Shown here: in pieces, positions 61,540 to 64,000 of the stretch | Layout: each line of letters opens with the position of its first letter | Numbering within the stretch: the stretch's first letter is position 1 | DNA from: UBA6115 sp050953005 | GTDB taxonomy: Bacteria > Bacillota > Clostridia > Christensenellales > Aristaeellaceae | Assembly: GCA_050953005.1 (NCBI GenBank) | Contig: JBMNLV010000005.1 | Location: 186,001 to 250,000, forward strand | DNA length: 64,000 nucleotides | Reading direction: 5' to 3' | Position numbers and translations under genes: made by a program | Notes under the pieces: generated by a model | What the model was told of the DNA's origin: nothing | The model's input: the letters and a program-made list of their open reading frames with translations, nothing else | The model's database searches: none

Positions 61540-63147
61540 CTTGAGTTTCCGTATTCTGCATAGAAAAGAGCAATTAACAGAGATTCTGAGGCCTCAGCAT
61601 AGCGGAGGATGAGAAATTCCATTTTACAGAGCCTGTTTTCTATAAATGGGGAAGGCAAACAAGCCTTTGCCCAAGCCTATTCAATTGGTGTTTTTCAACA
61701 CAGCAAAGGAAAGGACAGTTGCCGGTACTTTGGCCTACCTATATGGAACCATTTACGGATACCTGTGTTTGCCCTTCCCAGAATACGGATGACCCCCAAA
61801 CCGATCCTGTACAGCAGGAAAGCGATATCATGCTCGTTCCGTTGTCCGTTCGCTTCCCGCATGACCGCGGACCTGAGCTTGGAGGATCTTCGTTTCTCCG
61901 CCTGCGCGCACAGAAACCCGGTCGCCATGCTGAGAAAGCGGTTCAGGTTGTTCATCGCCTTTAATGTGCGGACACGCAAGTTTTCAAAACCCAGGTGCTG
62001 CTTCTTGAAACGAAAGTATTCCTCGATTCGCCAGCGCATGAAATACATCCGAACCACCCGCAGCGCGTCTGCCTTGCTGGTCACCGCGCAGTTGGTTAAA
62101 AGCATCATCGGAGTGTCGGATAAACCATAGATCAGCACAAGCTTTAGCCATCTTTTACTTTCTGTTGCCCGCACATTCACACAGGTCACCCAGCACTCTG
62201 TGTCCTTTCCATTGAAGTGAACGCTACACTTGAACTTGCCCTTGTAACTGTCCCGCAAGGTGGTGGATTTCAGCCATTTGCCTTTGAAAAACAGCTTCCT
62301 CCTCTCCGTTATGCGCACGATGAACTGTTTGTCGTGCTTGTGCATGAAGGTGAACAGCTTGTTCATATCGTAATACCGGTCAAGGACATAAGTGGCCAGG
62401 GGAAAATGCCTGAAGGCTTCTTCCAGCGCATGGAATGTGATCTCATTGGCGGAGATGTAGTTCTCCTCCCGGGAAGAATGGATGTGTGAGTACAGACTGA
62501 CCGGTTGTCTGGTGTTCCGGCTCAGCGCAGTGATTTCTGTCACATGGTAACCTTTTTCAATGGCGCCGTTCAACGAGGAGCCGTCCCTGACCATCCCCAT
62601 GCTCTCAAAGGCTTTGCCGTAAGGTTTGATGATATCCGTATCATCCACAAACACCGGCCCTGTTGTATCCGCCATCTCCCGCACAAAGGACAGGTAGTTG
62701 TCCATGATTTGAGAAGGCATGTCCTCGGTCAGTTTCCGCGCCAGCCGCTCAACTGTGTTCTTCTTATGGATGTTTTCCTTCAAGGTATCCGCAAACCTGG
62801 ACAGAATGCAGCTCCCTGTGGACAGCGCGCCATACACCATGTCCGCGGTGAACTTTTGCCAGTCTCTTGGCGCATCGGCGCTCATCCTGGCAGAAAAAGT
62901 GAGAACTTCGCGTTTGAGTTGGCAGGTATCTGTGGTAGAATGTCTCATGAGGAACCTCTTTCTTTTTGTTTAGTCGAGTTTTTAATACAAAATAATTTTA
63001 CTACAAAAAGATGGTAGGTTCCTCATTTTACAACACAAATATGCCCTGTTTTTGATAAAAACGACGCAATTCAACAAAAATTCATCTTAAATCACTGAAC
63101 AATCAGCAAATTATGCGAAAAACATTATCAACATACGGAAACTCAAG
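61540..63147 (-). mobile_element. Complete IS4-family insertion sequence
   Basis: The 1608-bp element has perfect 15-bp terminal inverted repeats, CTTGAGTTTCCGTAT (61540-61554) and its complement (63133-63147). It is flanked by an exact 8-bp duplication AATAAAAA at 61532-61539 and 63148-63155. One transposase gene fills the minus strand. Intact ends and target duplication indicate a fairly recent insertion by this element. Confidence 0.93.
61695..62948 (-). CDS. IS4-family DDE transposase
   Basis: 417 residues, open throughout. DDE-type residues lie in VFVDDTDIIKPYG (first Asp), TYVLDRYYDMN (second Asp) and YFMRWRIEEYFRFKK, which fits the IS4 pattern Y-x2-R-x3-E-x6-K exactly. Length and the single frame fit the family. 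GAGG lies ahead of ATG 62948. The protein would cut and join the element's ends; no disabling change is seen. Confidence 0.93.
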   Translation of the reverse strand: MRHSTTDTCQLKREVLTFSARMSADAPRDWQKFTADMVYGALSTGSCILSRFADTLKENIHKKNTVERLARKLTEDMPSQIMDNYLSFVREMADTTGPVFVDDTDIIKPYGKAFESMGMVRDGSSLNGAIEKGYHVTEITALSRNTRQPVSLYSHIHSSREENYISANEITFHALEEAFRHFPLATYVLDRYYDMNKLFTFMHKHDKQFIVRITERRKLFFKGKWLKSTTLRDSYKGKFKCSVHFNGKDTECWVTCVNVRATESKRWLKLVLIYGLSDTPMMLLTNCAVTSKADALRVVRMYFMRWRIEEYFRFKKQHLGFENLRVRTLKAMNNLNRFLSMATGFLCAQAEKRRSSKLRSAVMREANGQRNEHDIAFLLYRIGLGVIRILGRANTGIRKWFHIGRPKYRQLSFPLLC

Positions 63148-63158
63148 AATAAAAAGTA

Positions 63159-63187
63159 TTGACAACTACAAATCAGGTGTTTATAAT
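63159..63187 (+). promoter_or_regulatory. Consensus promoter of the transketolase gene
   Basis: TTGACA (63159-63164) and TATAAT (63182-63187) are exactly 17 nt apart, a perfect match to the sigma-A consensus. The -35 box starts 3 nt after the IS target duplication, so sequence further upstream has been replaced by the IS. Confidence 0.85.
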
Positions 63188-63270
63188 ACGATCAAGCTGT
63201 AATACAATATTTTCGACTTATCATACAACATGGGTCAAGAATATCAAGCTTGTTTAAAAAGGAGCAACGA

Positions 63271-64000
63271 ATGGAGAAAAACCATCGATTGAGAGCTCTG
63301 GCAAAACAGTATCGCAGAGAACTGATAGAGATGCTTTATCGTGTTCAAACAGGGCATCCGGGTGGCTCATTGTCAGCTACAGAGATTCTATTGTTGTTGT
63401 TCAAGGAAGTTCTGCACTTCGATTCAAAGCAACCCGAAATGCCAGGGCGGGATCGATTTGTTCTATCGAAAGGGCATGCTGCCCCAATGTTGTATCTCAA
63501 CTTGGCACATGAGGGTTTTTTCCCTCTGGACGATCTAAAAAGCCTTAGGCAAGAGGGTTCTCACCTTCAAGGTCATCCCTGTTGGCATAAAACGCCAGGT
63601 GTGGAATTGTCCACTGGGCCATTGGGATTAGGTATATCTGCTGCAATTGGAATGGCGCTGGCCGCAAAACTTAAGCAAAGTAATGAATACATTTATGTGC
63701 TCGTTGGTGATGGCGAATTGCAGGAGGGTATTGTCTGGGAAGCATTAATGTCAGCCAGTAAATTCAAGTTGAATAACCTTGTAATGATTATTGATAACAA
63801 TGGAATACAACTTGACGGCTCAGTGAAGGAAATCATGCCCCTTGGCAACATTGAGGCGAAGATCCGCTCCTTTGGCTGGTATGTAACCAGATGCGATGGC
63901 CACGATTTCATAGCCCTGCGGCAAGCTTTTGACTCAGTAAGGAATAGTGAGAGTACGCCAAAGGCAATTGTTGCTGATACAGTTAAAGGTAAAGGAGTTT
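63271..64000 (+). CDS. Transketolase, N-terminal subunit (partial, runs off the window)
   Basis: ATG 63271 follows AAAAAGGAGCAACGA. The 243 visible codons have the thiamine-diphosphate domain of split transketolases: TGHPGGSLSATEILL, RDRFVLSKGHAAPMLY, GPLGLGISAAIGMALA and the ThDP motif GDGELQEGIVWEAL with NNLVMIIDNNGIQ. These enzymes move two-carbon units between sugar phosphates, or act in related routes when encoded with a C-terminal subunit, which is expected just past the edge. The reading frame is intact to the last base. Confidence 0.92.
   Translation, partial: MEKNHRLRALAKQYRRELIEMLYRVQTGHPGGSLSATEILLLLFKEVLHFDSKQPEMPGRDRFVLSKGHAAPMLYLNLAHEGFFPLDDLKSLRQEGSHLQGHPCWHKTPGVELSTGPLGLGISAAIGMALAAKLKQSNEYIYVLVGDGELQEGIVWEALMSASKFKLNNLVMIIDNNGIQLDGSVKEIMPLGNIEAKIRSFGWYVTRCDGHDFIALRQAFDSVRNSESTPKAIVADTVKGKGV

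Overview
The window looks like a chromosomal piece of an anaerobic, monoderm Bacillota bacterium, most likely class Clostridia. It is GC-rich on the left and clearly richer in A+T on the right. The lineage call rests on the class III fructose-1,6-bisphosphatase, a pyrimidine-nucleoside phosphorylase, HemW, a CD1871A-type CXXC miniprotein beside a TlpA-like thioredoxin and a NapH-like ferredoxin, BspA-like leucine-rich repeat proteins, SH3b proteins, an ECF S-component, and strong AGGAGG-type ribosome binding sites throughout. Genus cannot be fixed from the sequence alone.

Left part (1-16 kb): release factor 1 (prfA), a membrane-anchored peptidoglycan-binding protein, class III FBPase, a 3-hydroxyisobutyrate-dehydrogenase-family enzyme with a strong terminator, a secreted Cys/His-repeat protein, a GH2 beta-galactosidase, an operon of a PHP-domain metallohydrolase and an organophosphate-type MFS permease, an acyltransferase relic, and a two-gene unit of an ECF S-component and an XRE-ATPase-CYTH fusion. 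The fusion unit has a good promoter with an inverted repeat at its predicted start of transcription.

Middle part (16-30 kb): an overlapping operon runs pdp, tlpA-like, CXXC miniprotein, 4Fe-4S membrane protein, secreted hypothetical. It is followed by a TPR/zinc-ribbon membrane protein, an acyltransferase, hemW, a five-SH3b secreted protein, a NAGPA-type phosphodiester glycosidase overlapping a divergent Lgt-like membrane protein, and a DUF6273 protein.

Surface-protein island (29.9-40.8 kb): six tandem BspA-like LRR genes carry near-identical 69-bp repeats. The spacers between them alternate strictly (64, 56, 64, 56, 64 bp), so the array appears to have grown as a two-gene unit. A second Cys/His-repeat protein closes the island.

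Right part (41-64 kb): a promoter-led operon encodes an MBL-fold hydrolase, a complete OppBCDF-type peptide importer with its binding protein and, downstream, an M20 peptidase. A convergent AraC-type regulator follows. A minus-strand cluster then encodes an iron alcohol dehydrogenase, a TAXI-TRAP transporter, PanB, an LtnD-like dehydrogenase, a frameshifted DUF1537 kinase, and OtnK- and OtnC-like enzymes. This suggests uptake and breakdown of a four-carbon (or branched) sugar acid. A complete IS4-family element with 15-bp ends and an 8-bp target duplication lies just upstream of a consensus promoter for a transketolase N-terminal subunit that runs off the window.

Three families of short non-coding repeats (A, B, C) are scattered between genes, several starting exactly at a stop codon.
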